Shown piece after piece: positions 1 through 9,250 of a stretch of DNA of 64,000 nucleotides (position 1 is the stretch's first letter; each line of letters starts with the position of its first letter). Source of the stretch: Fodinibius sp052060035. Its GTDB lineage: Bacteria > Bacteroidota > Rhodothermia > Balneolales > Balneolaceae. The translations under genes and the position numbers were made by a program. The notes under the pieces are model-generated. The model made no database searches and was not told where the DNA came from. It worked only from the letters and a program-made list of their open reading frames with translations. The stretch lies in the NCBI RefSeq assembly GCF_052060035.1, contig NZ_JBPOEA010000001.1, positions 620,001 to 684,000 of the forward strand, read 5' to 3'.

Positions 1-428
1 GCAACCATCTGCCATGGAACAATATTAGCATGATGCTCAACCTCAGAGATCAGGATTTTATCTCCTTCCCCAATAAAACGATCGCCAAAGCTGTTCGCTA
101 CAAGATTAATTGAATCGGTAGTACCGGTTGTGTAGATAATTTCTTCTTTATGACCGGCATTAATAAAACGTTGTACTTTCTTTCGCGTCAACTCATAAGC
201 ATCAGTAGCTTTTTGGCTGAGCGTATGAATACCCCGGTGGACGTTAGCATGCTCATTACGCTGGTAAGCATCTATCCGATCTGCAACGCGGGAAGGCATC
301 TGGCTGGAAGCTGCATTATCAAGATAAACCAACGTTTGCCCCTTTATCTGTTGCGAAAGGACAGGAAATTGTTCTCGAATGCGCTGAAAATCCACATTCG
401 ACTTTGATTGTATTACAGCTTCAGCCAT
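1..428 (-). CDS. sufS: Cysteine desulfurase SufS, N-terminal part (C-terminus beyond window)
   Basis: A PLP-dependent cysteine desulfurase that releases sulfur from cysteine for the SufBCD scaffold. Reading the minus strand from the ATG at 426-428 gives MAEAVIQSKSNVDFQRIREQ, then the family's conserved stretches: YLDNAASSQMP, NVHRGIHTLS, TTGTTDSINL and EVEHHANIVPW. The last holds the His that stacks on PLP. Only about 142 of the usual roughly 405 residues lie in the window, so the PLP lysine and the active-site cysteine loop are not visible. It starts 11 nt after the sufD stop codon, so it is almost certainly the last visible gene of the suf operon. Recognition is firm. The only alternative is the close paralogue CsdA, which the operon context argues against. 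Confidence 0.95.
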   Translation of the reverse strand, partial: MAEAVIQSKSNVDFQRIREQFPVLSQQIKGQTLVYLDNAASSQMPSRVADRIDAYQRNEHANVHRGIHTLSQKATDAYELTRKKVQRFINAGHKEEIIYTTGTTDSINLVANSFGDRFIGEGDKILISEVEHHANIVPWQMV

Positions 429-439
429 TATTAAGCCAT

Positions 440-1783
440 TTATACGGTTAATTTAGAATCAAGCTGATTCTCAGTGAATCTGTGAACTTCATCAACAAGC
501 AGATCCTGAACCGAATCAACGGTTATGTTTTCAATTGTTTCGAGTGCGAAAGCGTAAATAAGCATTTCACGAGCTTGTTGCTCATTCAGTCCACGACTCT
601 TAAGGTAAAAGAGTTCATCTTCTTCCAGTTGTCCTACGGTAGCACCGTGTGTGCAAACAACATCATCAGCAAAAATCTCCAACTGTGGCTTGGTGTTTAC
701 CAAACCCTTTCGAGAGAGCAAGAGGTTACGATTCTCCTGGAAAGAATCAATTTTCTGGGCATCCTTGCGGACAAAAATCTTTCCGTTGAATACCGAATGC
801 GCATTGCCGTTAATTACACACTTATGCAACTGGTGACTCTCACAGTGCGAAAAGCGGTGATCCATTACCGAGTGCGTGTCAGAAACCTGATCTCCATCAA
901 TAAGTACGAGACCATCTACCGTAAATTCTACTTCTTCATCACGTTGAGAAATACGCGGCTCGTTGCGTGAGAGCTTTGCTCCTCGTGTGATGGTATACGA
1001 CTCATAGTTGGCGTGGTGGTGCACAAAAGCCGCTGTGCGCGCTATGTGAATTGCTTCCTTGCTGTCGCGCTGAATCTTGGTATGCTTTACGTAGGATTCC
1101 TCTGCGGCATTCACCTCAACAACCGGAAGATTAAAATATTTATTATCTCCTAATCCAACATGATCTTCAACTATGGTTACTTCAGATCCTTTATCCGCAA
1201 CCACAACGCTGCGCGAGGTGGTAAAATAGTTGGTATCAGCATCAGTTTGCACAAATAAAAAGTGCAACGGAGTATCAACAGTCATTCCCTCTGGGACGTA
1301 AACAAAAACGCCATCCTTCAAAAATGCTTTGTTAAAGGAGCTGAATATGTCTTCCTCAAAATTATTCTCAACGTATTTATTGAGATGTTCTTTGAGAAGA
1401 TCATTGTCTTCTTCGGCTAACCCTGCAATATTTCCGATAACAACTTCTTCGGGCAGATCATCCGTGGAAGAATGTTCTGCAGAGAAAGATCCATTGATAA
1501 ACACCATCCGGGCTCCCTTACTTTCCGGCAAATAATGCTCACTGATATCCGGGACATCCACATTCAGGTCAGAAACCAGCTCATAGGAATCTTTATACAG
1601 ATCTCGAAGACTAATAAACTTCCAGTCTTCCAGTTTCTTGGTAGGGAAAGGAATATTTTTGACCTCCTCGGCCCCTTTGAGGCGTACCTCGTCTAAAAAT
1701 TTAGATTTACCGTTCAGTGAACCTTGAAAGTTAAGTAAGTCTTGTAAAAACGTGCGTTCTTTTTGTTGTTTCACTTTTCCCAT
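440..1783 (-). CDS. sufD: Fe-S cluster assembly protein SufD
   Basis: A scaffold component of the cytosolic SufBC2D complex, which assembles Fe-S clusters. The 447-residue product has the SufB/SufD core of right-handed beta-helix type. Visible family blocks are FINGSFSAEHS, the DGVFVYVPEG motif near residue 158, VNGNAHSVFNGKI-like sequence in the C-terminal half, and CTHGATVGQLEEDELFYLKSRG near the end. The CTHGATVG stretch carries the conserved His-Gly of SufD. Length matches the family (about 430-450). It lies 21 nt downstream of sufC and 11 nt upstream of sufS on the same strand, so it is translated within one suf operon. Paralogy with SufB is evident from the shared FVYVPE motif. Confidence 0.95.
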   Translation of the reverse strand: MGKVKQQKERTFLQDLLNFQGSLNGKSKFLDEVRLKGAEEVKNIPFPTKKLEDWKFISLRDLYKDSYELVSDLNVDVPDISEHYLPESKGARMVFINGSFSAEHSSTDDLPEEVVIGNIAGLAEEDNDLLKEHLNKYVENNFEEDIFSSFNKAFLKDGVFVYVPEGMTVDTPLHFLFVQTDADTNYFTTSRSVVVADKGSEVTIVEDHVGLGDNKYFNLPVVEVNAAEESYVKHTKIQRDSKEAIHIARTAAFVHHHANYESYTITRGAKLSRNEPRISQRDEEVEFTVDGLVLIDGDQVSDTHSVMDHRFSHCESHQLHKCVINGNAHSVFNGKIFVRKDAQKIDSFQENRNLLLSRKGLVNTKPQLEIFADDVVCTHGATVGQLEEDELFYLKSRGLNEQQAREMLIYAFALETIENITVDSVQDLLVDEVHRFTENQLDSKLTV

Positions 1784-1804
1784 TTGATTATGACAATTCT
1801 CCGT

Positions 1805-2569
1805 TTACAGTACTGATGCCTTTTCGCTTAACCAGTCGTAACCTTCCTCTTCAAGCTTGATGGCCAGATCTTTATCTCCCGACTTGGCAATCTTACCGTC
1901 AATCATTACGTGAACATAATCTGGAGTCACGTAATCAAGGATACGCTGATAGTGTGTGACAAGAACAACAGCATTATCTTCGTTCGAAATCTGATTAATC
2001 CCGTTAGCTACAATTTTAAGCGCATCGATATCAAGTCCAGAATCAGTTTCATCCAAAAACGAAAGTTTGGGATTTAATACCGCCATCTGGAAGATCTCAT
2101 TTCGCTTTTTCTCACCGCCACTGAATCCGGCATTCACACTTCTATCAAGAAACTCTTCTTTCATGTCAACGAGTTCCAGCTTTTCTCGAGCGTAATCCTC
2201 AAACTGCAGAGGATCCAACTCTTCGCGCCCTTGTTCTTGGGCGATTGTATTGTACGCCTGTCGAAGCAAGTTTTTATTAGTTACGCCGGGAACTTCAACG
2301 GGATATTGGAAAGCGAGGAAAATGCCCAAGTGAGCACGCTCATCCGCTTCAAGTTCAAGAATACTTTCGCCGTTGTACAGGATGTCGCCCTGAGTTACTT
2401 CATAAGCTTCATGGCCTGCGACAACCTTCGAAAGCGTACTTTTACCGCTTCCGTTGGGACCCATAATAGCATGGATCTCACCGTCTTTGATTGTCAAATT
2501 AACTCCTTTAAGGATCTTTTCTGATGGTTCTTCCTCTACGCAAACATGTAAATCTTTAATTTCTAACAC
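1805..2569 (-). CDS. sufC: Fe-S cluster assembly ATPase SufC
   Basis: The ABC-type ATPase that drives conformational change of the SufB/SufD scaffold. The 254-residue protein shows Walker A GPNGSGKST (residues 37-45), the Q-loop in FQYPVEVPGV, the signature FSGGEKKRNEI and Walker B LSFLDETDSGLD, followed by the switch histidine in VLVTHYQRIL. The ETDSGLD and KKRNE variants are characteristic of SufC rather than of transporter ATPases, and there is no membrane partner. It sits between sufB (46 nt away) and sufD (21 nt away). Length and motifs are complete. Confidence 0.97.
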   Translation of the reverse strand: MLEIKDLHVCVEEEPSEKILKGVNLTIKDGEIHAIMGPNGSGKSTLSKVVAGHEAYEVTQGDILYNGESILELEADERAHLGIFLAFQYPVEVPGVTNKNLLRQAYNTIAQEQGREELDPLQFEDYAREKLELVDMKEEFLDRSVNAGFSGGEKKRNEIFQMAVLNPKLSFLDETDSGLDIDALKIVANGINQISNEDNAVVLVTHYQRILDYVTPDYVHVMIDGKIAKSGDKDLAIKLEEEGYDWLSEKASVL

Positions 2570-2615
2570 TTTACCTTATTCCTCTAATATTTTAATTAAA
2601 AAGTTATCTGATCTG

Positions 2616-4064
2616 TTAACCTACACTGCCTTCGAGCTTAATGCCGAGCAATTTGTCAGCCTCAACGGCGAACTCCATCGGCAGCTCTTGTAATACCTCT
2701 TTGGCAAATCCATTAACAATGAGCGAGATAGCATCGTCCTCGTCCATTCCGCGCTGCTGTAAATAAAAGATTTGATCTTCACCAACACGGCTGGTAGATG
2801 CCTCGTGTTCAACTTTTGCCGTTGGATTGGCGGATTCAATATATGGGAAAGTATGTGCCCCACAGGTTTGACCAATTAACATCGAGTCACAAACAGAATA
2901 ATTTTGTGCTCCATCGGCCCGGGGACTAATTTTTACCAAGCCACGATAACTATTGTTCGACTCACCGGCAGAAATACCTTTCGAAATAATGGTGCTCTTG
3001 GTGTTTTTACCCAAGTGAATCATCTTTGTACCGGTATCAGCCTGTTGACGGTTATTTGTTACCGCAACAGAGTAAAACTCACCAACTGAATTATCCCCTT
3101 TCAGTATTACACTTGGGTACTTCCAGGTAATAGCAGAACCGGTCTCAACCTGTGTCCAGGAAATTTTTGAATTATCTCCTCGGCAGTGGCCTCGTTTGGT
3201 AACGAAGTTAAAGATACCGCCCTGCCCTTCTTTATCACCGGAGTACCAGTTTTGAATGGTCGAATATTTAATTTCAGCATCTTCGAGAGCTACCAGCTCA
3301 ACAACAGCTGCATGAAGCTGATTTTCTTGGTACATTGGCGCCGTACAGCCTTCGAGATAACTTACATGGCTGTTATCCTCACAGATAATGAGCGTACGCT
3401 CAAATTGTCCCGATTGCATATTATTTATACGGAAATACGTAGAAAGTTCCATCGGACAAACCGTGTCTTCGGGAACGTACACAAACGATCCGTCAGAAAA
3501 TACTGCGGAATTTAAAGCCGCGTAAAAATTATCGCCTTTGGGTACCACCGTTCCCAAATATTCCTTAACAATTTCGGGATGCTCTTGAATGGCTTCTGAA
3601 ATAGAGCAAAAAATCACTCCCGCTTCAGCAAGCTTTTCCTTGAAAGTCGTAAAGATGGATTCACTGTCAAAAACCGCATCCACCGCTATACCCTGCAGTT
3701 GTTTCTGTTCTTCGAGAGGGATTCCAAGTTTTTCATAGGTTTCCAGAATCTGTGGATCAACATCTTCCAGACTTTCCGGTTTCTTGCCGTCTTTCTTCTT
3801 TGTCGAAGAATAATATTGAATATTATCAAAATCAGGTTTCTCATACTCAACATTGGGCCAGTCAGGTTCTTCCATCTGCTTCCATTTTTCAAAAGCTTCA
3901 AGACGGAATTCCAATACCCATTCGGGTTCGTCTTTGCGACGAGAAATTTCCCGAATGATATCCTCATTTATGCCTTTTGGGAAATCTTCATATTCCACAT
4001 CGGTGGTAAAGCCATATTTATATTCACCACCAACCATGGATTCAAGTGCTTCAGTTTCACTCAT
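2616..4064 (-). CDS. sufB: Fe-S cluster assembly protein SufB
   Basis: The cluster-building subunit of SufBC2D. The 482-residue product carries the SufB N-terminal region (KDEPEWVLEFRLEAFEKW), the FVYVPEDTVCPMELSTYFRIN block, YLEGCTAP, and the C-terminal region with AQNYSVCDSMLIG, HTFPYIE and a REDQIFYL-type end (GEDQIFYLQQRG). The Cys in the YSVCDS block lies where the family's cluster/sulfur-accepting cysteine is expected. It is the first gene of the suf operon, with sufC 46 nt downstream. No SufR- or IscR-type regulator gene is adjacent. The 318-nt upstream gap to pta should hold the promoter, but no operator could be assigned. Confidence 0.97.
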   Translation of the reverse strand: MSETEALESMVGGEYKYGFTTDVEYEDFPKGINEDIIREISRRKDEPEWVLEFRLEAFEKWKQMEEPDWPNVEYEKPDFDNIQYYSSTKKKDGKKPESLEDVDPQILETYEKLGIPLEEQKQLQGIAVDAVFDSESIFTTFKEKLAEAGVIFCSISEAIQEHPEIVKEYLGTVVPKGDNFYAALNSAVFSDGSFVYVPEDTVCPMELSTYFRINNMQSGQFERTLIICEDNSHVSYLEGCTAPMYQENQLHAAVVELVALEDAEIKYSTIQNWYSGDKEGQGGIFNFVTKRGHCRGDNSKISWTQVETGSAITWKYPSVILKGDNSVGEFYSVAVTNNRQQADTGTKMIHLGKNTKSTIISKGISAGESNNSYRGLVKISPRADGAQNYSVCDSMLIGQTCGAHTFPYIESANPTAKVEHEASTSRVGEDQIFYLQQRGMDEDDAISLIVNGFAKEVLQELPMEFAVEADKLLGIKLEGSVG

Positions 4065-4382
4065 AAGAAATTATTGCGGTAAATTTACGATTTCAGCAGT
4101 TCGGTTAAATAAACAGTAGAACAAATTTTAACGTTCGGAAACTAAATTTGGATTAATTCTAAGTAAAGATCTTTAATCCATTAATCAGCTCCTCGAGTAG
4201 AGCCTCAAATATAAGGATTATTGGATGTAACTTAAACTTAATTCAGCCACTTCTATATACTTGCCAAGTTCATTTCTAATGCATGAAAAATGATATTCAA
4301 TTGTCATTTTTACCAATCGAAAGATGCTATTGCTTTGATAGGAAGCATTTATGACAACTTCTTAGCAGAGGTATAAAAACTA
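4065..4382. other. Intergenic region upstream of sufB
   Basis: A 318-nt non-coding, A+T-rich stretch between sufB (start 4064, minus) and the end of pta (4383, minus). It must carry the suf promoter and perhaps the end of the pta transcript. I see no strong hairpin terminator and no convincing operator. A TTTG-containing A/T block lies around 4120-4150 on the minus strand and could be part of a promoter, but this is not supported well enough to call. Confidence 0.5.
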
Positions 4383-5369
4383 TTATTCTCCCATCAATAT
4401 AGCTGCGCAGGCAGCATTCACAATATCCTGCCAATTGCAGCCTCGGGAAAGATCCATCATAGGTTTGGTAAGCCCCTGCAAAATCGGTCCTGTTGCGGAA
4501 GCCCCTGCAAGACGTTCGGTAATTTTATAGGCAATGTTCCCTGCATCTAAGTTGGGAAATACAAATACATTCGCGCGACCCTTTAGTGGAGAGCCCGGTG
4601 CTTTTCGTTTTGATACTTCAGGAACAAAAGCGGCATCAAACTGCAACTCACCATCTATTGTAATTTCCGGCGCTTTATGTTTAATGAGATTTGTAGCTTC
4701 TACAACCAGTTCAGTGCGTTCATGTTTGGCACTGCCTTTGGTCGAAAATGAAAGCATAGCTACTCTGGCCTCCTTCTGGGTCAGCCGTTGATGGGTGCGG
4801 GCCGATTCAATAGCAATGTCAGCAAGTTGTTCGAGATCAGGATATGGAACGACCCCACAGTCGGCGTAGGTCAGCGGGGGCTGATTTTCGAGGGCCATCA
4901 AAAAGGTACTGGAAACGGTATTGTTACCCTCCCGAAGACCAATGCTGTGAATAGCAGCTCTGATCACTTCTCCGGTAGTAGCTATAGACCCAGCCACGGC
5001 TCCATCGGCGGCTCCCGTCGCCACCAATGTTGCTGCCAGATACAGCGGATCTTTAAGCATCTGTGCAGCTTCTTTTCGTGAGGTCCCTTTATGTTTCCTT
5101 CTTTCATGCAGGTGATCCACCAAAGAATTTTTATTAAAGTCTTCATCAACAAAGAAACCAGACAGATCTGTTGAAAATTCACTCACTTCATTTTTATGAA
5201 GAGCAAGAATTTCTTTCTTGTTTCCTAACAACAAGACTTCACATATCTGTTTCTCAACCAAATACGAAGCGGCCTTCAATACACGGGGATCCTTGGCTTC
5301 GGGAAAGACAGTCGTTTGATTCTTCTTTGATGCCCGTTCACGGATTTTATTAATAATTTCTATCTCCAT
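4383..5369 (-). CDS. pta: Phosphate acetyltransferase (short form)
   Basis: Interconverts acetyl-CoA and acetyl phosphate in acetate metabolism. The 328-residue protein is a single PTA/PTB catalytic domain. It opens with TTVFPEAKDPRVLKAASYL and continues through GAADGAVAGS, TVSSTFLMALE, ADCGVVPYPDLEQLADIA, VAMLSFSTKGSAKH and ELQFDAAFVPEVSKRKAPGS, ending with GPILQGLTKPMMDLSRGC. These match the short (about 330 aa) bacterial Pta rather than the long form with P-loop and DRTGG domains. No acetate kinase gene is adjacent. It follows the DMT transporter gene by 12 nt and is the last gene of the greA-to-pta run. Confidence 0.93.
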   Translation of the reverse strand: MEIEIINKIRERASKKNQTTVFPEAKDPRVLKAASYLVEKQICEVLLLGNKKEILALHKNEVSEFSTDLSGFFVDEDFNKNSLVDHLHERRKHKGTSRKEAAQMLKDPLYLAATLVATGAADGAVAGSIATTGEVIRAAIHSIGLREGNNTVSSTFLMALENQPPLTYADCGVVPYPDLEQLADIAIESARTHQRLTQKEARVAMLSFSTKGSAKHERTELVVEATNLIKHKAPEITIDGELQFDAAFVPEVSKRKAPGSPLKGRANVFVFPNLDAGNIAYKITERLAGASATGPILQGLTKPMMDLSRGCNWQDIVNAACAAILMGE

Positions 5370-5381
5370 AGCGTCTAATAA

Positions 5382-6239
5382 TTATATCAAAAGTGTAATG
5401 GCAATAACCGCAGTTGCAATTCCAATCCACTGTTTAGTAGAAACCTTGTCATTCCAAATTAATAACCCCAAAAAAGTACCGCCCAACACGTTTAAAACGT
5501 TCACGGTGGGATAAGCAATGGATCCGCTGATATCACCGAGCGCATAAATTAAAAAAATTGAGGAATATAAGTTAGGAATGCCAATAATTGCACCCAGAAT
5601 TGCTTCTTTTTTTGTGATAAGCGGTGCCTTTCTAAACAGGTTGATAATCAATCCAATAGCAAAAGCTCCTGAAAATACAAGCCCCATAAAGGTGAGCTCA
5701 TTAAGGTTGGTGCTAAACTCCTCTTCGTAGATTTTGAGTGAAGCATCCGCAAAACCGGATAACACAAAGGTTAATATCAACAGCCAGGACGCACTTATGG
5801 AACCAATTTTAATATCATTCTTTTTGGGAATGAGTAACAGCATAGCCCCGAACACGCCAATAATTCCCACTATTTTAAGTCCACTTAAATATTCCGCATA
5901 CCAGTATATGGAGATCAAAACTGGAATCAGTAATGATAATCGCATAGCTGCAATAGTGATCCCCACCCCATTGGTATGAACTGACTTACTGTAAGTAACA
6001 AAGTTACCAATAAAAAAGGCACCAACAACGACACAAAAGAACAGTAGAATAGATGAATGATTGACAAAGGTAGAAACGAAATCCCCCTCAAATCCTACAA
6101 AAAAAGCAAAAATAGCTGCAACAATATAATTGACCGTGAGGGTATTTAGAGTCCGCAGGTTTTGACTTTCGGTAACTTTTAAAAGATGGGCAATGGTAAG
6201 CGAGCATGCCGAGCTTAATGCCAGGAATACATAAGCCAT
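5382..6239 (-). CDS. DMT-superfamily (EamA-like) transporter
   Basis: A 285-residue polytopic inner-membrane protein with about ten hydrophobic helices in two repeated halves, the arrangement of drug/metabolite transporters. The C-terminal half has the family's recognisable end: SGSIAYPTVNVLNVLGG, then GLLIWNDKVSTKQWIGIATAVIAITLL. Substrate cannot be told from sequence. Its ATG overlaps the stop of the upstream caspase-like gene (TAATG, one shared base at 6239), so translation is probably coupled. The pta start lies 12 nt after its stop. Confidence 0.8.
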   Translation of the reverse strand: MAYVFLALSSACSLTIAHLLKVTESQNLRTLNTLTVNYIVAAIFAFFVGFEGDFVSTFVNHSSILLFFCVVVGAFFIGNFVTYSKSVHTNGVGITIAAMRLSLLIPVLISIYWYAEYLSGLKIVGIIGVFGAMLLLIPKKNDIKIGSISASWLLILTFVLSGFADASLKIYEEEFSTNLNELTFMGLVFSGAFAIGLIINLFRKAPLITKKEAILGAIIGIPNLYSSIFLIYALGDISGSIAYPTVNVLNVLGGTFLGLLIWNDKVSTKQWIGIATAVIAITLLI

Positions 6240-8002
6240 TATTCTGCTGCTAAATTAAGTTGGGTATTGCCAAGTAAGAGTGGGTCCTGGGGATGGTCAA
6301 AGAGTCGCCGCGAGGTGTAGGAAACATTGCGCTCAAGGTATTGATAGATGTCCGAAAGCACAGTTCTACGCTGTTGCAGTGCCTTTGCAAAGAAGTATGG
6401 AAAGATATGATGCTTTTTATCTTCCCCTTTTGCGGACATGAATAAACGGGAAGCATTATTTAGCTGGGAACCCATCAATACAGAACTGTTGGGATTTCGC
6501 AACAATAAAGGCGAAACATTATTTTCTATAATTTGACGCATCTCATTTTCAGAAAAGGACTTACCGCGGCTACCACGGACAAAATCAATATCACTCAATA
6601 CCAATGTTTTTTGGCTGGGGATCTCTCCAATTCGTCGATATAGATCGGATAATGCTATGGTAGAGTCTGACTTATTTTCGGAAGATGTATTTAAATAATG
6701 CAGTCGAAATTGATCTTTTTGTTTATCAACACTTCCGTATCCGCTTAGGTACACGAAAAGTTCGGTACTATCATTCGCCGTTTTCTGCAGTGATGAAAGC
6801 AATGTATTTAGGCTATCGCTGCTGCTGATATCAGCTAATTGATAAATATTGTCTTCGGAATACCCTAAGGCATTTTGAAGATAGGTACGCATCAGGCGCC
6901 CGTCCCGCAGCGCATAATTACGTTCGCCAAGCGTATCATTATAGTTCTGATTAATCAGCAATAGTGCTATTGCATTGGGGTTTTCATCGCGCAACATGGG
7001 GATATTGCTTTCTACATCAATTTCGCCAAAGGGTACCCGGGGTACGGTTACAAGCTGGTCTTCAATCTCATAATCTTCTGATCGCCAAATAATACTGGCA
7101 TCCGATTTTTTGATGTAGGTTTCAGATATCCCATACAAAACCTTGTACCACTCGTCCTCGATGCTGTCGATCTTAAGTTGACTACCCTCTACAAGATCTG
7201 CAAGAACATTATCGGCGTTCTCCTGCGGACTGTTGCGCAAAGCTGTCAGTTGTTTATTAACGACGGCATACGGTTCTAAAACCGTATCAATGGGATAATT
7301 ATACCAATACAATGAATCGGCAAAAAGTACTTCGACCCTGGCACTGCCGGGCCCCTGCCCTGACAGTTTTAAATTATTCAGGATGTTTCCAATTGGAATA
7401 TTCAAAGCTCCCTCGGTAATATCCTGATTATGTTCCTCAAATATAATCAGATCATTATAAAGGATATAAACAGAAGCGGAGGTATCTATTTCGGCATCGG
7501 CTTTCACAGTATCGATTTCCACGGCAGTGCCGGTACTCCGTAGGTAGCGTTCTTCTCCTGTAGGACGCGGATCACCGACAGGCTTCATATTCAAAAATCC
7601 GGATGCGAGCATTAAGGCACCCATCCCATTTAGCGTCCATTTTTTTGTAGGTGATGAATGACTGCCAAAGTCAGCAAGATTAGCTAAATAAAAAGCCATT
7701 GCTGCTCCTCCAATACCAAGTGCTGTGGTCCCCGGCCGTAACTTATAATCTTGTATATTACGTTCCATCAATACACGTTGCGTGTACTCGTAATGGGTTT
7801 CAGATAAAAGCTCTAACGACAAAAGCGGGGTTCCGGATGTTACTTCTCCACTTTGCTGTAAAAAGTACTTTTCTTCTACAACCTCATAATCCGATTGGTC
7901 AATAGATTCCTTCTCTTTCACGGTCCAGCGGGCACTGGTGCAGGATCCCAAAAAGAAGAGCAAAAATAGTACTAATGATATGTAGGATAAATTTTTCAAC
8001 AA
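6239..8002 (-). CDS. Lipoprotein with SH3-like and degenerate caspase-like domain
   Basis: A 587-residue predicted lipoprotein: signal segment 4-20 and lipobox LGSC with the acylated Cys at 21. After a region with two hydrophobic, Gly/Ala-rich stretches (about 92-140) comes an SH3b-like segment (about 262-306) and then a caspase/C14-like fold (about 343-480). The fold is suggested by NAIALLLINQNYND, ALRDGRLMRTYL, LFVYLSGYG and KTLVLSDID. Active C14 proteins have SGHG and DxC at the last two sites. Here the His is Tyr422 and the Cys is Asp473, so proteolysis is unlikely. It starts 3 nt after the stop of the outer-membrane barrel gene, which suggests a functional pair in the envelope. The fold assignment is my inference from motif spacing. 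Confidence 0.6.
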   Translation of the reverse strand: MLKNLSYISLVLFLLFFLGSCTSARWTVKEKESIDQSDYEVVEEKYFLQQSGEVTSGTPLLSLELLSETHYEYTQRVLMERNIQDYKLRPGTTALGIGGAAMAFYLANLADFGSHSSPTKKWTLNGMGALMLASGFLNMKPVGDPRPTGEERYLRSTGTAVEIDTVKADAEIDTSASVYILYNDLIIFEEHNQDITEGALNIPIGNILNNLKLSGQGPGSARVEVLFADSLYWYNYPIDTVLEPYAVVNKQLTALRNSPQENADNVLADLVEGSQLKIDSIEDEWYKVLYGISETYIKKSDASIIWRSEDYEIEDQLVTVPRVPFGEIDVESNIPMLRDENPNAIALLLINQNYNDTLGERNYALRDGRLMRTYLQNALGYSEDNIYQLADISSSDSLNTLLSSLQKTANDSTELFVYLSGYGSVDKQKDQFRLHYLNTSSENKSDSTIALSDLYRRIGEIPSQKTLVLSDIDFVRGSRGKSFSENEMRQIIENNVSPLLLRNPNSSVLMGSQLNNASRLFMSAKGEDKKHHIFPYFFAKALQQRRTVLSDIYQYLERNVSYTSRRLFDHPQDPLLLGNTQLNLAAE

Positions 8003-8005
8003 TAT

Positions 8006-9250
8006 TTACAATGTAATTGTTGCTCCTATGCCGAACACCTGTCGAAATTTAAAAGCATTTTCTACACCGGGGTGAGAAAGCCAAAATGGCATATCATAAC
8101 GCAAAGTTATTCCCCGTGATTTACCAAGATAATCAGGAATATCGATTGACAGTAAAAACCCCAGACCAGCATCAGATAATAGGTTAGGCTCCTCTATGCT
8201 CGTAAATCCAAGTGATGTCCCCGTATCCCAAAAAAGGTATGAGCGGAGATCGATCAACCCACCTATAACAGGAATCTTCTTTAAGCCATTATCTAACGGA
8301 TTGGGATAATTCATTTCAAAATTAACAGCAGAGAGTGATGTATATAAAGGCTGGTTTCCATTATTTAATGACTGAATATCATTATTCAGATATCCTCTCA
8401 AATTAGGTCCGCCGGTTACTTGAATATTGCCAATTTGCATCCATGAAGGCGGAATAGTACCTCGTGCTCTCGTAAGTCCACTTTGCATCCAACTGCGAGC
8501 AGAACTAAAACTATGGGTAAATAAATACTCAGGAGCAGTATTATCAGTAGCAAAACCAGAATATAAACGCCCGGAAAGGGAGAACTGTTCAGTAAACTCC
8601 ACTTTTTGACGAAGAACTATTTCACTGCGTAGAAATGGGTCTACTTTTCCTGCTATGTTTGCATCTGCAGAAAATGATAAGGCATATCGTCCAAGTCCAT
8701 TGACATTTGTAAGTTCAAAAGTAGCATTTGTCAAGTATAACCATTGTGTTTGCCAGAGCTGTTGATACAACAAGTAATCTTCGTTAAAGCGATAATCTCC
8801 TTTAACTCCAATCGATAACTCTTTGTAATTCAATTCATTAAAGCCAGTTTGCCAACGCTTGTTAAAAGTCAGTCCATGTGATTGAAAACCGGTACGATAC
8901 GATGTTTTGGCCGATATACTTCCTTCACTTCCAAAATCAGAGATCGCAGGAATCGGTTCGGTGTATTTTAGATAATATGAGACTGGATTGGCTGGAAAGT
9001 TGGTGCCGAGCCAAAGGCCGGCATTTAATCTATGTGGACCGTCACCAAAAGTTCCCGGCACTTGTCCGCGAAGTCGAACTCCAACTCGAACACCGTCAAC
9101 ACTATTGTACCATGCATCCGGTGCCGGAAGAAGCTCATACGAAGAATTATTCTGGGCTATAGAGTTCTTTGGTATGGCAATACCTGCTATAATGAGTGCT
9201 AAAAATAGCGGAATGAAACAATTAAACGGCTTTAAAATTTTATTATCCAC
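8006..9250 (-). CDS. Outer-membrane beta-barrel protein, Omp85-like barrel without POTRA
   Basis: A 414-residue protein with a signal peptide ending near SIAQN (about residue 33). The mature part begins WYNSVDGVRVGVRLRG, resembling the YNRVEGLRLG-type opening of Bacteroidota Omp85-like barrels. It continues with alternating aromatic/hydrophobic strands, a GGPNLRGYLNND segment like the inward RGY loop of Omp85 proteins, a FWDTGTSLG strand, and a C-terminal strand ending in TITL. No POTRA domain fits in the short N-terminus. Its start overlaps the end of the nudix gene by 19 nt and its stop is 3 nt before the caspase-like lipoprotein gene. Function is unknown; transport or insertion activity should not be assumed. 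Confidence 0.65.
   Translation of the reverse strand: MDNKILKPFNCFIPLFLALIIAGIAIPKNSIAQNNSSYELLPAPDAWYNSVDGVRVGVRLRGQVPGTFGDGPHRLNAGLWLGTNFPANPVSYYLKYTEPIPAISDFGSEGSISAKTSYRTGFQSHGLTFNKRWQTGFNELNYKELSIGVKGDYRFNEDYLLYQQLWQTQWLYLTNATFELTNVNGLGRYALSFSADANIAGKVDPFLRSEIVLRQKVEFTEQFSLSGRLYSGFATDNTAPEYLFTHSFSSARSWMQSGLTRARGTIPPSWMQIGNIQVTGGPNLRGYLNNDIQSLNNGNQPLYTSLSAVNFEMNYPNPLDNGLKKIPVIGGLIDLRSYLFWDTGTSLGFTSIEEPNLLSDAGLGFLLSIDIPDYLGKSRGITLRYDMPFWLSHPGVENAFKFRQVFGIGATITL

Noticed and set aside
482..970. Plus-strand open frame of 162 codons antisense to sufD
   Set aside because: sufD on the minus strand is intact and recognised; this frame shows no motif or signal.
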